Positions 53,402 to 62,222 of a stretch of DNA of 64,000 nucleotides are shown here, piece by piece (within the stretch, counting starts at the first letter, position 1; each line of letters begins with the position of its first letter). The DNA lies in the NCBI RefSeq assembly GCF_002804065.1, contig NZ_CP024955.1:3100001-3164000 (forward strand). Direction: 5' to 3'. This DNA comes from Kyrpidia spormannii. Its GTDB lineage: Bacteria > Bacillota > Bacilli > Kyrpidiales > Kyrpidiaceae. The position numbers and the translations under genes are program-made. Below the pieces are notes generated by a model. It ran no database searches, was not told the origin of the DNA, and was given only the letters and a program-made list of their open reading frames with translations.

Positions 53402-54952
53402 ATGGTTGCAAAACGCATCGGAGAACGAAACACCCGGCAGCGGACGAGCCGCCAACAGGCGGGGTTTACCTTGGTGGCAGTGCTGTTGGTGGCAGTCATC
53501 CTGCTCACCTTGCTCGCCGCGGTGAGCACGATGGTGCTGGCCGAATCCCGGCAGACCGGCCTCACCGCACGACAGCAGCAGGCCTACAGCCTGGCCGAGG
53601 CGGGTCTCGAACGATTCATGGCGGCATTGCAACAGGCGGCCGACAGGTCCTCGGATTTCCCGTATGACCCGGGAAGTCTCGGCGGTTGGATCGACCGGCA
53701 TGCCGTCAACGAGCCGGGTGTCTCCGTCACGGCCACCTATATGCGGGAGGACGGGCAACCGGTGTCGGCGAACCAGGTGCCGCCGTATCCCCATCTGATC
53801 CAGGTGCGGTCTACCGGGATCGCGGACCATGTCAGCAAGACCATCGTGGCCACGGTGGATTTGCAGTTTTTGGGCGGGCTCTTTGGGTACGCATTGGCGG
53901 CGTTGTCGAAAGACGGATGGGGAATTCAATTTGATCGGGATCTCGTCAACCTGTACCCGGATTTGACCATCAACGGACGTATCTATTCAAACTCAGACAT
54001 TCGCTGGGGTAATAGCCGGGCCCTTCCACCGATACTGCAGACCAACTCCTTGGCCGTGGAATTGGGTCCGAACTCGCCGATTCAGGGCCGGCAGGATCTC
54101 CAAAATGTCCCTTCCCGGGTTCCAGTTACGCGGCTAGAGGCACCACTGGCTTATCCGACTTACGAGCAGATGGTGGCGAGCCTGAAGAAAAGAGCAGCAG
54201 GGGATGTACAAACGATCAACGCGCAGATCCGCGGTATTCTTCTGAGCATCGGCCCATGGTCGGTGTATCTCCCAAGTTTCTTGGCCGATCTTTCGGGCCT
54301 CGACTGGGTTCAAGCCATTTTGAAGTTGCTGTCGTGGCGGCCCATTTGGATCGCTTCCGATACCGTTTATTTTACAGATCCCAATCTTGACCTGTTCGTG
54401 ATCGGGAATCCGCGTGCCAAAACGATAATCTCGGAGGGCAACCTTCATCTGATCGGTTTACAAGGGGACAGTGCTCAGCGCACCATTTATGTCGCCAAAA
54501 AGGACGTATTAATCGGCGTGGATCAAATCCCCAACGTCTTGAAGAATGTCCTGGGTGATCTTTCCAAGATAATCGGTTGGTTACTTCGTATCATTGAAGA
54601 CATCCTCAATGGGATTCTGTCCGTCGTTTTAGGCCTTTTGGGGATCCATATCGATATTGATCTCTTGAGCCAGATTTCGTACATATTGCAATGGATTCTG
54701 CGGCTTCTACAGAATGTCATTCCTCCGGATCGCGTGACCGGTTACATCTACGCACCCAACGGAACTGTGACGTTCGGTGGCGCTTTCATGGGATTACACG
54801 GCGGTGTCGCCGCGAAACAAATCAAATTCCATTTCCTGAACGCTATCAAGATCAACTACCAGGACACAGACCTCATGGCCGACTTCGACCCAAGCCGGCG
54901 GCCGGAGCTCTACATCCCCCAACCGGTGATCGTGGAGCGTCACACCGAGTAA
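53402..54952 (+). CDS. Large GspK/PilX-like tip pilin, copy 2
   Basis: A 516-residue paralogue of the preceding protein: leader of 21 residues, FTLVAVLLVAVILLTLLAA with Ala5, LTARQQQAYSLAEAGLERF, and a C-terminus ending VERHTE. Shared blocks include TIVATVDLQ, YVAKKDVL and GYIYAPNGTVT versus GYIFAPNGTVT. It carries an extra hydrophobic Ile/Leu-rich stretch at residues ~370-440. The ribosome binding region is also duplicated (GAGGTGAGTC). Confidence 0.82.
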   Translation: MVAKRIGERNTRQRTSRQQAGFTLVAVLLVAVILLTLLAAVSTMVLAESRQTGLTARQQQAYSLAEAGLERFMAALQQAADRSSDFPYDPGSLGGWIDRHAVNEPGVSVTATYMREDGQPVSANQVPPYPHLIQVRSTGIADHVSKTIVATVDLQFLGGLFGYALAALSKDGWGIQFDRDLVNLYPDLTINGRIYSNSDIRWGNSRALPPILQTNSLAVELGPNSPIQGRQDLQNVPSRVPVTRLEAPLAYPTYEQMVASLKKRAAGDVQTINAQIRGILLSIGPWSVYLPSFLADLSGLDWVQAILKLLSWRPIWIASDTVYFTDPNLDLFVIGNPRAKTIISEGNLHLIGLQGDSAQRTIYVAKKDVLIGVDQIPNVLKNVLGDLSKIIGWLLRIIEDILNGILSVVLGLLGIHIDIDLLSQISYILQWILRLLQNVIPPDRVTGYIYAPNGTVTFGGAFMGLHGGVAAKQIKFHFLNAIKINYQDTDLMADFDPSRRPELYIPQPVIVERHTE

Positions 54953-55052
54953 AGGTAGGGGAGGGTCGCGTCGGCCCGGGTTAACGGCGGACGGTTTCAC
55001 GAGACAAATAACCAGATAAGAAGGCTCATTCCATAGAGAAGAGAGGATTCCG

Positions 55053-56291
55053 ATGCGGTTTTCTTTGATGGGCCCTTCGGGGGTCGGGGTGAGTTTTCAC
55101 GAACATGTCGTCGAGGTGGTCCGGGTGGACGGGCGAGGGCCGTTTCCGGTGGTGGGTCATGTGCTCATCCCGTTCCCGGCGCAAGTGTACGAGAACGGGT
55201 GGGTGAAGGACATTATAGCCTTTACCGATCTGTTTCGCAGCCGGCTGACGGATGCCGGCCTGGCGACGGGCCGACCAACCCTGTGCCTGCCGACATCGGC
55301 GGTGGTGCTCCGCACGGTGACGCTGCCCCGGACCGGTCGAAAGCAGGCGCGGAATCTGATCCAGTTCCAACTTTCCCATGAGCTCCACCTGCCTTTCGCA
55401 GATCCGGTGTTTGATTTTGACTATTATCCCCCGGGTTTCCCGAACCCCGACGGCCATGAAAGCCTAGAGGAGGGCGTGCCGGTCCTGTTGGCGGCGGCGC
55501 CCGGAGAATTGGTGCACCGACTAGAACAGGTTTTCCGGCGGATGAAGACTCCCTTGGGGGCTGTCGAAGTGAAGGGACTGGCCAGTTTGCGGGTCCTGCG
55601 CAACCTCGGAAAGACTGTCAACCAGGGGACGCTTCTGGTGCATTTTGGCCCTGACGCCGTGGACGTGCATTTCTATGTGAAAGGGCAGTTGCTGTTGAGC
55701 CGCTGGTTGGACCTCAACCCCCTGGAATACAGCCCCGCCGAGATCGAAGAACTCCAGGGCGGATCGGGAGTGCCGGGACAGCCGGATCTGGCGACATTCG
55801 CTGCCGCCGGGGCCCCGACCCAAGCCGAAGTGGCCGTGGGCACCGCCGGGGCTGCGGCCGAGACCCGAGGGACAGGGGTGCAGGAAGGCAGCATGAACCC
55901 GGAGGCCGAGCCCGGGGCGCGGGAGACGGGATCGGCGACAGGCTCTGGAATCGAACCGGCCCCGGCGCGGACCGGCCTTGCCGCCCCCGGCACGTGGATG
56001 GCCATGGGCCGGCCCGGAGCGAACTTGAGCGCCTTCGCCGCCGATCTGCAGTATCAGATTGACCGACTGTTTTCGTTTTTGCAGTACACTTTGCGCCAGG
56101 AGGATCTCGCTGTCACCCGGCTGTGGCTGGCGGGGTACGTGCCCCACGCCGAAGCAATTTCGGCGGGCCTGTCCACCCATCTGGCGCTGCCCGTCGAAGT
56201 GTTAGAAACACCCCGGGATTCCAGCGGGAATCCCGTCGACCTGCCGGCCCTCGGGGCGGCCTTGAGGGGGATGGTGCCGGATGAAGATTGA
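55053..56291 (+). CDS. pilM: Type IV pilus assembly protein PilM
   Basis: Actin-like cytoplasmic protein of 412 residues that anchors PilN. LCLPTSAVVLRTVTLP and QFQLSHELHLPFADPVFDF match PilM. Residues ~230-310 are an Ala/Gly/Glu/Thr-rich insert not found in compact PilM proteins. The final 11 bases overlap pilN. Confidence 0.87.
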   Translation: MRFSLMGPSGVGVSFHEHVVEVVRVDGRGPFPVVGHVLIPFPAQVYENGWVKDIIAFTDLFRSRLTDAGLATGRPTLCLPTSAVVLRTVTLPRTGRKQARNLIQFQLSHELHLPFADPVFDFDYYPPGFPNPDGHESLEEGVPVLLAAAPGELVHRLEQVFRRMKTPLGAVEVKGLASLRVLRNLGKTVNQGTLLVHFGPDAVDVHFYVKGQLLLSRWLDLNPLEYSPAEIEELQGGSGVPGQPDLATFAAAGAPTQAEVAVGTAGAAAETRGTGVQEGSMNPEAEPGARETGSATGSGIEPAPARTGLAAPGTWMAMGRPGANLSAFAADLQYQIDRLFSFLQYTLRQEDLAVTRLWLAGYVPHAEAISAGLSTHLALPVEVLETPRDSSGNPVDLPALGAALRGMVPDED

Positions 56292-57126
56292 TCTCTTACC
56301 GAAACCCGAGCCGGTTCACCCGCTTTGGACGGCCGTCCTCACCGGAACCGCCGGCCTGTTGGCCATCGCCAATCTCTGGGCCGCCGGAACGTGGATCAGT
56401 TCCGTCGTCCAAACCAGGACTACCGAGGCCGGTTACCGGGATTTGGAGGCGCGCCTTCCCGCCCTGCAGCGCCAAGCGGCCGAACAGCAGCGCAGGGAAA
56501 CGCTGACCCGGCAGATCGACGCCCTGCAAAAATGGGCCGCGTCCCGACCGGATTTTCAATCCGAGGTACATCTCCTCTCCAGCCTGCTGCCCGGCCGCAG
56601 TGAACTGTTGAGCGTGCAGTACACGGGAGGAGCGAACTACGAGGTAAAGGCATCACTGCCTGATCTGGAATCGGTGGCCACCTATCTGCGGGCGCTCCAG
56701 AACGACGCTCAAGTGGCTACGGTCACGGTCAAATCGGTCGCTCGCCAGACGGCGGCCGTCGGGATAACGGTGCCGCCGATGCCGACCGGGGGAGTTCCGT
56801 CCACCACACCGCCCACGGGAGGGCCAACCCCAGCGGTCCCATCATCAGGCGGATCGCGGCCCACTCCCGGGTCCACAAGCTTTGTTCCGAGCCTTCCGAC
56901 TTCGGGCGACCCGCCCCAAACTTGGTTGGCGCGGCTGGCCTCCCTTCTGCCCTGGAGCCCCGGGGTGGCCAAGGCTTCGGAGGGCCCTCTCCCTGAACCG
57001 CAGGATTCCGGAGCCGCACAACCCGGGGATGGGGCGAACACTCAGGGGGCCGGGTCGGTTCCGGGCCAAACAATACCGCAACTAGCGGTGTACATTCTTG
57101 ATTTTAGCGTCACCTTGGGACGGTAG
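56281..57126 (+). CDS. pilN: Type IV pilus assembly protein PilN
   Basis: A 281-residue bitopic membrane protein. The short N-terminal motif MKIDLLPKPE corresponds to the PilM-binding INLLP of PilN, followed by one membrane helix, a coiled coil and a ferredoxin-like fold. Residues ~165-215 are a Pro/Gly/Thr/Ser-rich insert. Confidence 0.87.
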   Translation: MKIDLLPKPEPVHPLWTAVLTGTAGLLAIANLWAAGTWISSVVQTRTTEAGYRDLEARLPALQRQAAEQQRRETLTRQIDALQKWAASRPDFQSEVHLLSSLLPGRSELLSVQYTGGANYEVKASLPDLESVATYLRALQNDAQVATVTVKSVARQTAAVGITVPPMPTGGVPSTTPPTGGPTPAVPSSGGSRPTPGSTSFVPSLPTSGDPPQTWLARLASLLPWSPGVAKASEGPLPEPQDSGAAQPGDGANTQGAGSVPGQTIPQLAVYILDFSVTLGR

Positions 57127-57136
57127 GAGGAGAACG

Positions 57137-58054
57137 ATGACATTCACCAGAAAGTTTCAAGCCCTTAATCCCTTTCATCGCTGGCTCATTGTAATCTCCG
57201 CGGCCCTGTTGGTGACCTTTGGGGTTCTCGGCTATATCTCGTTTTCCGCCACCCGGGAGGCCCGGACCGCGGCCGCCCGTCTCAAGGACGCGCAAGATCA
57301 GATGCAGGCGTTGCAACAAAAAGTTGCCCGGCCCGTGCCGGCCCCGGATCTGTCTTTGCCCGCCCGGGAGATTCCGACCAATTGGGACATGGCGCGCTTT
57401 TTTGCCGATCTCACCAACGCAGCCAAGACTTGGGGGGTCCATATCACCAGCGTGACCCCAAACCCGCCCACCCCAGATCCGGGGGGATTTCAACCCTCTG
57501 GCAACAACGGTTCTGGAAGCGCCTCCGTTCCATCCGCCTCGGGAAATACGGCAAACCGCCCGGCGTCAACTCCAAACGGTAACACCCAGCCGTCGGGTGT
57601 GCCTTCGACGCCCAGTGGATCGACCGCCGGAAGCACCACAGGTTCAGCGGCAAAAGGAACGACTTCGGGGAATGCGTCGGGGCAGGCCGCTCCTGCGGAG
57701 GGAAATGCCGGGGCCACCAAGGGAAAAGAGGGGAATCCGCCCGCCGCCCTGCCCGGCGTCCACAGTCTGACCCTCGCGGTCGACGCCGAGGGGACAGGGT
57801 CCAACCTGCTGGCATTTCTGAACGAGCTGACGGCCATGCCCCGTTTGGTGTGGATCACCGAGTATACTCTCGATTTTGGCCAGGGGGGGACTCGGTCCGG
57901 AGGCGGCGCGGTCGGAGCGGGATCCGGCCCGGCGAGACTCCAGCTCACACTGACGCTGTACTCCCACGCCCCGTGGGACAGCCGCGCAGTTGCCGAGACG
58001 CCATGGCCGTTCCCGATCCAACCCGCAGGTAATCCGGAAGCGTTCGGGCCGTGA
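57137..58054 (+). CDS. pilO: Type IV pilus assembly protein PilO
   Basis: A 305-residue bitopic protein: N-terminal RKFQALNPFHRWLIVISAALL with one helix, a coiled coil and a ferredoxin-like fold split by about 90 residues of Ser/Gly/Thr/Asn/Pro low complexity (residues ~128-215). ATG 57137 follows GGAGGAG and the pilN stop by ten bases. Confidence 0.85.
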   Translation: MTFTRKFQALNPFHRWLIVISAALLVTFGVLGYISFSATREARTAAARLKDAQDQMQALQQKVARPVPAPDLSLPAREIPTNWDMARFFADLTNAAKTWGVHITSVTPNPPTPDPGGFQPSGNNGSGSASVPSASGNTANRPASTPNGNTQPSGVPSTPSGSTAGSTTGSAAKGTTSGNASGQAAPAEGNAGATKGKEGNPPAALPGVHSLTLAVDAEGTGSNLLAFLNELTAMPRLVWITEYTLDFGQGGTRSGGGAVGAGSGPARLQLTLTLYSHAPWDSRAVAETPWPFPIQPAGNPEAFGP

Positions 58055-58066
58055 GAGGAAAGGGCC

Positions 58067-58102
58067 AGAGGGAAACCCAAATCCAGGGTAACCCTCTTTT
58101 TT
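58067..58102 (+). terminator. Intrinsic terminator of the pilus operon
   Basis: AGAGGG (58067-58072) pairs with CCCTCT (58092-58097), with an inner CCC/GGG pair, followed by six T residues. It is 12 bases after the pilO stop. Confidence 0.8.
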
Positions 58103-58206
58103 CTCGCATTCCCATGGCTGCAGCAAGCCTTGGCGGTGGCAAACCCCGAGTCCTCCCGGGGATGTGTCCGGCCTTCATTCCATGGAGCGCCCGAACCGGC
58201 CCCCGC

Positions 58207-58974
58207 TCAATAATACACAATGCGCCGTTCCTCCGGTTTACCAAACAAAAACCCCTGGCCCAGACTCACGCCCAGGTCCGCCAGGATCCGGGCGTGCTCC
58301 TCGGTTTCCACGCCCTTGGCCACAACCTGGGCCCCGATCCGCTCGGCCATCCGGCAGATGCGCTCCACTTTGTGGCGCCCGGCTTCACCCGCCCCAACAC
58401 GTTCCACGCACGATACGTCAATTTTCATAAAATCCGGTTGGAGAAGGGCGGCCGCTTCCATGTCAGCCGGCCTTACTCCCACATCGTCCAAAGCCAAAGA
58501 CAGACCCCGGGCCCGCAGCGGTTCAAAAATCTCGGCAAGCTCGGTCCACCCCGAGGGCGGCAGGCGGTTGGTCAGTTCCAGAACGAGGTAGTCCAGATCA
58601 AGATCCTCGAACTCTTCATAAATGCGAAGGGCGAATCGCTCCACCGTCGGTGCGAGGATGTTGATGAAAGCGCGGTCCCGGCGGGGACGGTGGGCCATGG
58701 CCTGGAGAAAGATCAAGTAATCGGTTTCCAGCAGAATATCCAGCGTATGTGCATGAGCAAAGAGGTGTTCCGGATCCCGCAGTGCCTTTACGAGGGGACC
58801 GCGCACGAGGAGTTCGCAGCCTATCTTCCGATGGTCGGTCATCCGGACGATGGGTTGGTAGGCAAAATGGACATCGGTGAGAAAACGCAAAAAATCGACT
58901 CTTCCCGGGAAGATCTCCCCCACCTCATTCATTCCTGCCATTGAGTAAATAAAGAAATCCGTTTGTCTCAGCAC
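58207..58974 (-). CDS. Degenerate EAL-domain protein
   Basis: A 255-residue EAL domain without other domains, convergent to the pilus genes. Preserved: ELLVR (E54), N105, ELTN (E133), DD163-164, K184, VET (E223) and GQGFLFGKP. Changed: the catalytic general base is Lys220 in AKGVET (canonical AEGVE) and loop 6 reads DVGVR instead of DFGTG. It is therefore predicted to bind c-di-GMP or a partner protein rather than hydrolyse it. GTG 58974 lacks a clear binding site; ATG 58941 is an alternative. Confidence 0.8.
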   Translation of the reverse strand: MLRQTDFFIYSMAGMNEVGEIFPGRVDFLRFLTDVHFAYQPIVRMTDHRKIGCELLVRGPLVKALRDPEHLFAHAHTLDILLETDYLIFLQAMAHRPRRDRAFINILAPTVERFALRIYEEFEDLDLDYLVLELTNRLPPSGWTELAEIFEPLRARGLSLALDDVGVRPADMEAAALLQPDFMKIDVSCVERVGAGEAGRHKVERICRMAERIGAQVVAKGVETEEHARILADLGVSLGQGFLFGKPEERRIVYY

Positions 58975-59197
58975 CGCCCGGAGGAGCTGGGTCGGTTTTT
59001 ACAGCTTACTTTACAGATTCGGCAGCCGGATCAAAATGTCCTTCAGCACCCCCGCTGACACCGCAACCTCCGGACCTGCCCGGACATGACGGGTTCCGGG
59101 GTCAGGGCGGTGACGCGACCGCCGCCGATGAACGGGTGAGCCCCGCATGCAGCCATCCCCCAAACCTGCTATCATGGGTCGTAGCGAGGTGACCCTC

Positions 59198-59968
59198 ATG
59201 TGCGGACGATACACCCTGACCGTCGATTTTCAAGTGGTGTTCGAGCGGTTCGGCTTCCAAACCGCCGGAGATTTTACGTACACCCCCCGGTATAACATCG
59301 CCCCGTCCCAGCCGGTGCTGGCGATCATCTCCGACGGACGCGTCCGCCGGGGCGGATATCTCCGCTGGGGGCTCGTGCCCCCTTGGGCGAAAGACCCCTC
59401 CATCGGGAACCGGATGATCAACGCCCGGATCGAGACTGCCGCAACCAAGCCCGCTTTTCGCGAAGCCATCCGCCACCGCCGCTGCCTCATCCCCGCCGAC
59501 GGATTTTATGAATGGAAATCCACGGCCGGCGGCAAAATCCCCATGCGCTGCACCCTTCGCTCCCGGGAAGTGTTTGCGTTTGCCGGCCTATGGGAAACCT
59601 GGAAAGGCACAGAGGGCAAAATCTTGCACACCTGTACGATTCTCACCACCGCCGCCGCGCCCTCTCTGGCGTCCATCCACGACCGCATGCCCGTCATCGT
59701 CCCCCGGGAGTTGGAACAGCCGTGGCTGGATCCCGGCCTCAAGGATCCCGAAGCCCTCCTCCGGCAGCTTCGCCGGCCGCCCGGCGAGGATTTCGAGGCC
59801 TATGAGGTGTCCCGCCTGGTCAACTCGGCCGGCGTAGACGACCCGCGCTGCATCGAACCGGCCGCCGCCAAGGGCCGGAACGGGGCTCCGTCGTCCGCCG
59901 GGACGCCACATGGAGAAGAATCGCCACCGGAAGGGACGCCAATGCCGGAAGGAGGGACAGGCACGTGA
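59198..59968 (+). CDS. yedK: SRAP-domain protein (YedK/HMCES family)
   Basis: Forms a covalent thiazolidine link to abasic sites in single-stranded DNA through Cys2. ATG 59198 gives MCGRYTL with the required Cys2. Other active-site motifs are NARIETAATKPAFREA, RRCLIPADGFYEW and IHDRMPVIV. 256 residues, with a ~35-residue Gly/Pro/Ser-rich C-terminal tail beyond the domain. Its stop overlaps the first M42 peptidase start (GTGA 59965-59968), so the genes are coupled. Confidence 0.92.
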   Translation: MCGRYTLTVDFQVVFERFGFQTAGDFTYTPRYNIAPSQPVLAIISDGRVRRGGYLRWGLVPPWAKDPSIGNRMINARIETAATKPAFREAIRHRRCLIPADGFYEWKSTAGGKIPMRCTLRSREVFAFAGLWETWKGTEGKILHTCTILTTAAAPSLASIHDRMPVIVPRELEQPWLDPGLKDPEALLRQLRRPPGEDFEAYEVSRLVNSAGVDDPRCIEPAAAKGRNGAPSSAGTPHGEESPPEGTPMPEGGTGT

Positions 59969-61044
59969 AAAACTGGCAAGGAATCGAGTCTTTTCTGCAG
60001 CTGCTGGCCCTCGATGGTCCCTCCGGCCACGAAGACGTCGTCGCGGAGTGGATCAGCGAGCGGTTCAGTGCGGCGGGACTCACCGTGCAGCGAGATGCCC
60101 TGGGAAATCTCCTCGCCCGGCGGCCCGCCTCATCTGCCGGCGATGGCGGGCCCCCCACCGTCCTCATCACCGCCCACATGGATGAAATCGGCCTCATGGT
60201 CTCGCACATCGAAGCTGGGGGCTTCCTCCGCTTCGTCCCCGTCGGGGGCGTGGACCCGCGGACCTTGCCCTCCGCCGAGGTGACGGTTCACGGGCGCCGG
60301 CCCTTTCCGGGAGTCATCGGCAGCAAACCACCCCACCTCAGCACCCCCGAGGAGCGCAAAGAAGCGGCGGGCATAGATCGGCTGTTCATCGACCTCGGGC
60401 TGCCGGAATCGGAGGTGCGGGAGTGGGTCCGGCCCGGGGACCCGGTGACGATCCGCCGCCACCCCCAGCGGCTTCTGGACGACCGCATCGCCGCAAAATC
60501 TGTGGACAATCGAGCCTCGGTGGCGGCCGTCTTCGAATGCATCGCCCAGTTGTCTTCTCATCCGCTCCAAGTTGACGTGGTTTTTGCCGCCACGGTGCAG
60601 GAAGAAGTCGGAGTTCGGGGGGCAGCGACGGCGGCTTATCAGATCCGGCCGGATCTGGCTGTGGCGGTGGATGTGTGCCACGCCCGGTCCCCGGGGGTGT
60701 CGACGGAGCGCACGATGGGCATGGGGGACGGCCCGGCGATTCAATTTGGCCCCAACATCCACCCGGCCCTGTTCCGGTCCCTCACCGCCGCGACCCAGGC
60801 CGCGGGCTTGCCCCATCAAATTCTCGTCGCTCAGGGGGCCACGGGGACCGACGCCCGAGTGATGCAGCTGTGCCGGGAAGGGATACCCACCGCCGCCCTG
60901 GGGATCCCGATCCGATACATGCATACCTCGGTGGAGACGGTGCAGTATCAAGACATCCGCCGTACGGGACAACTCTTGGCGGGATGGCTGAAGGGCCTGA
61001 ACCGCGATGTTGTGGAGGGATTTTCGTGTTTCTTCGACGTTTGA
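59965..61044 (+). CDS. M42-family metallo-aminopeptidase, paralogue 1
   Basis: TET-type dodecameric aminopeptidase of 359 residues. All ligands of the binuclear metal site are visible: AHMDEIG (H71, D73), SVDNR (D181), TVQEEVG (E213 base, E214), AVDVCHA (D236) and IRYMHTS (His). Starts at GTG inside the SRAP stop. Confidence 0.9.
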   Translation: MKNWQGIESFLQLLALDGPSGHEDVVAEWISERFSAAGLTVQRDALGNLLARRPASSAGDGGPPTVLITAHMDEIGLMVSHIEAGGFLRFVPVGGVDPRTLPSAEVTVHGRRPFPGVIGSKPPHLSTPEERKEAAGIDRLFIDLGLPESEVREWVRPGDPVTIRRHPQRLLDDRIAAKSVDNRASVAAVFECIAQLSSHPLQVDVVFAATVQEEVGVRGAATAAYQIRPDLAVAVDVCHARSPGVSTERTMGMGDGPAIQFGPNIHPALFRSLTAATQAAGLPHQILVAQGATGTDARVMQLCREGIPTAALGIPIRYMHTSVETVQYQDIRRTGQLLAGWLKGLNRDVVEGFSCFFDV

Positions 61045-62222
61045 GCGAAACGCCGGGACCCTCGGGGTTTGAAGACCAAGTGAGACACGTTCTCATCGAA
61101 GAGCTGCGCCCCCACGCCCGGCGGATGTACACCGATGCCCTGGGAAATTTATTCGTGGAAACCGGTCCCGAACAGGGAGGTCCCCGGGTGATGTTGGCCG
61201 CCCACATGGACGAAGTCGCCCTGATGATCGTCCGCATCGATGACGAGGGCACCCTTCGATTCCGGGCCATCGGCGGTATCGACGAGCGGGTGCTGGTGTC
61301 CAAAGCCGTTCGGGTGGGCCCCGCCGGCCTCCCGGGGGTGATCGGCTCCAAGGCCGTGCATTTGCAAAAACCCGAAGAACGCAAACGACCCATCGCCATT
61401 GAGGATCTGTACATCGACATCGGCGCCAAGGACGCCGATCAAGCATCGGGCCGGGTGCACATCGGCGACTACGCGGTATTCGCCACAGAGTACGAACAGA
61501 TCGGGCAGGGCAAAGCCAAAGGCAAAGCCTTCGATGACCGGGTGGGGTGTGCGGTCCTCGCCGAACTGGCGAAACGGTCTTTTCAGCTTCCGACCACCTT
61601 TGTCTTCACCGTCCAGGAGGAAATTGGCCTGCGGGGGGCCGGCCCCGCCGCTTATCGCGTCAATCCCGACCTCGCCTTCGTGATCGAAGGCACCCTTTGT
61701 TTTGATGTTCCCGACGCCCGGGACGAGGACAGCGTAACCGTCCAGGGACGAGGGCCGGCCATCAGCCTCCTCGACCGCGCCACCATCCCTCCCCAATCTC
61801 TCATCCGGTGGATGGCGGAAGTAGCCGACGCCCGGGGAATCCCGTACCAGTGGCGACGCTCGGGGGCCGGGGCCAATGACGCCGGAGCGATCCACCTGAC
61901 CCGCCGGGGCATCCCCACCGGAGCCATCTCGGTGCCGGTGCGCTACATCCACAGTCCGGCGCAGATTGTGGACCTGTCGGATTACGCCAACACCATCGCC
62001 CTGACCGAGGCCCTGCTTCGGGATCTGGAAAACCACCCGGACCGGCTGGATGGGCTGCGACTCGCAAACCGGGTTTATCCGCCGGTTGCACCGGGCAACG
62101 GGCCGTCCCCAGGTGTACCCCCGCACCCGGGCCGCCCGGGCCCAGAACCCCCTCAGACCTCTGGAGAGGGCCGAGAGGGAAACAACACCGCCGCCGAGGA
62201 GGAAGGAGAGAAAGAACCATGA
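61026..62222 (+). CDS. M42-family metallo-aminopeptidase, paralogue 2
   Basis: A 398-residue M42 enzyme with complete metal site: AHMDEVA, AFDDRVG, TVQEEIGLRG, VIEGTLCFDVP (Glu in place of Asp, as in one M42 branch) and VRYIHSP. GTG 61026 has GGAGGG six bases upstream and overlaps paralogue 1 by 19 bases. The C-terminal ~50 residues are Pro/Gly/Glu-rich and disordered. Confidence 0.9.
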   Translation: MFLRRLSETPGPSGFEDQVRHVLIEELRPHARRMYTDALGNLFVETGPEQGGPRVMLAAHMDEVALMIVRIDDEGTLRFRAIGGIDERVLVSKAVRVGPAGLPGVIGSKAVHLQKPEERKRPIAIEDLYIDIGAKDADQASGRVHIGDYAVFATEYEQIGQGKAKGKAFDDRVGCAVLAELAKRSFQLPTTFVFTVQEEIGLRGAGPAAYRVNPDLAFVIEGTLCFDVPDARDEDSVTVQGRGPAISLLDRATIPPQSLIRWMAEVADARGIPYQWRRSGAGANDAGAIHLTRRGIPTGAISVPVRYIHSPAQIVDLSDYANTIALTEALLRDLENHPDRLDGLRLANRVYPPVAPGNGPSPGVPPHPGRPGPEPPQTSGEGREGNNTAAEEEGEKEP

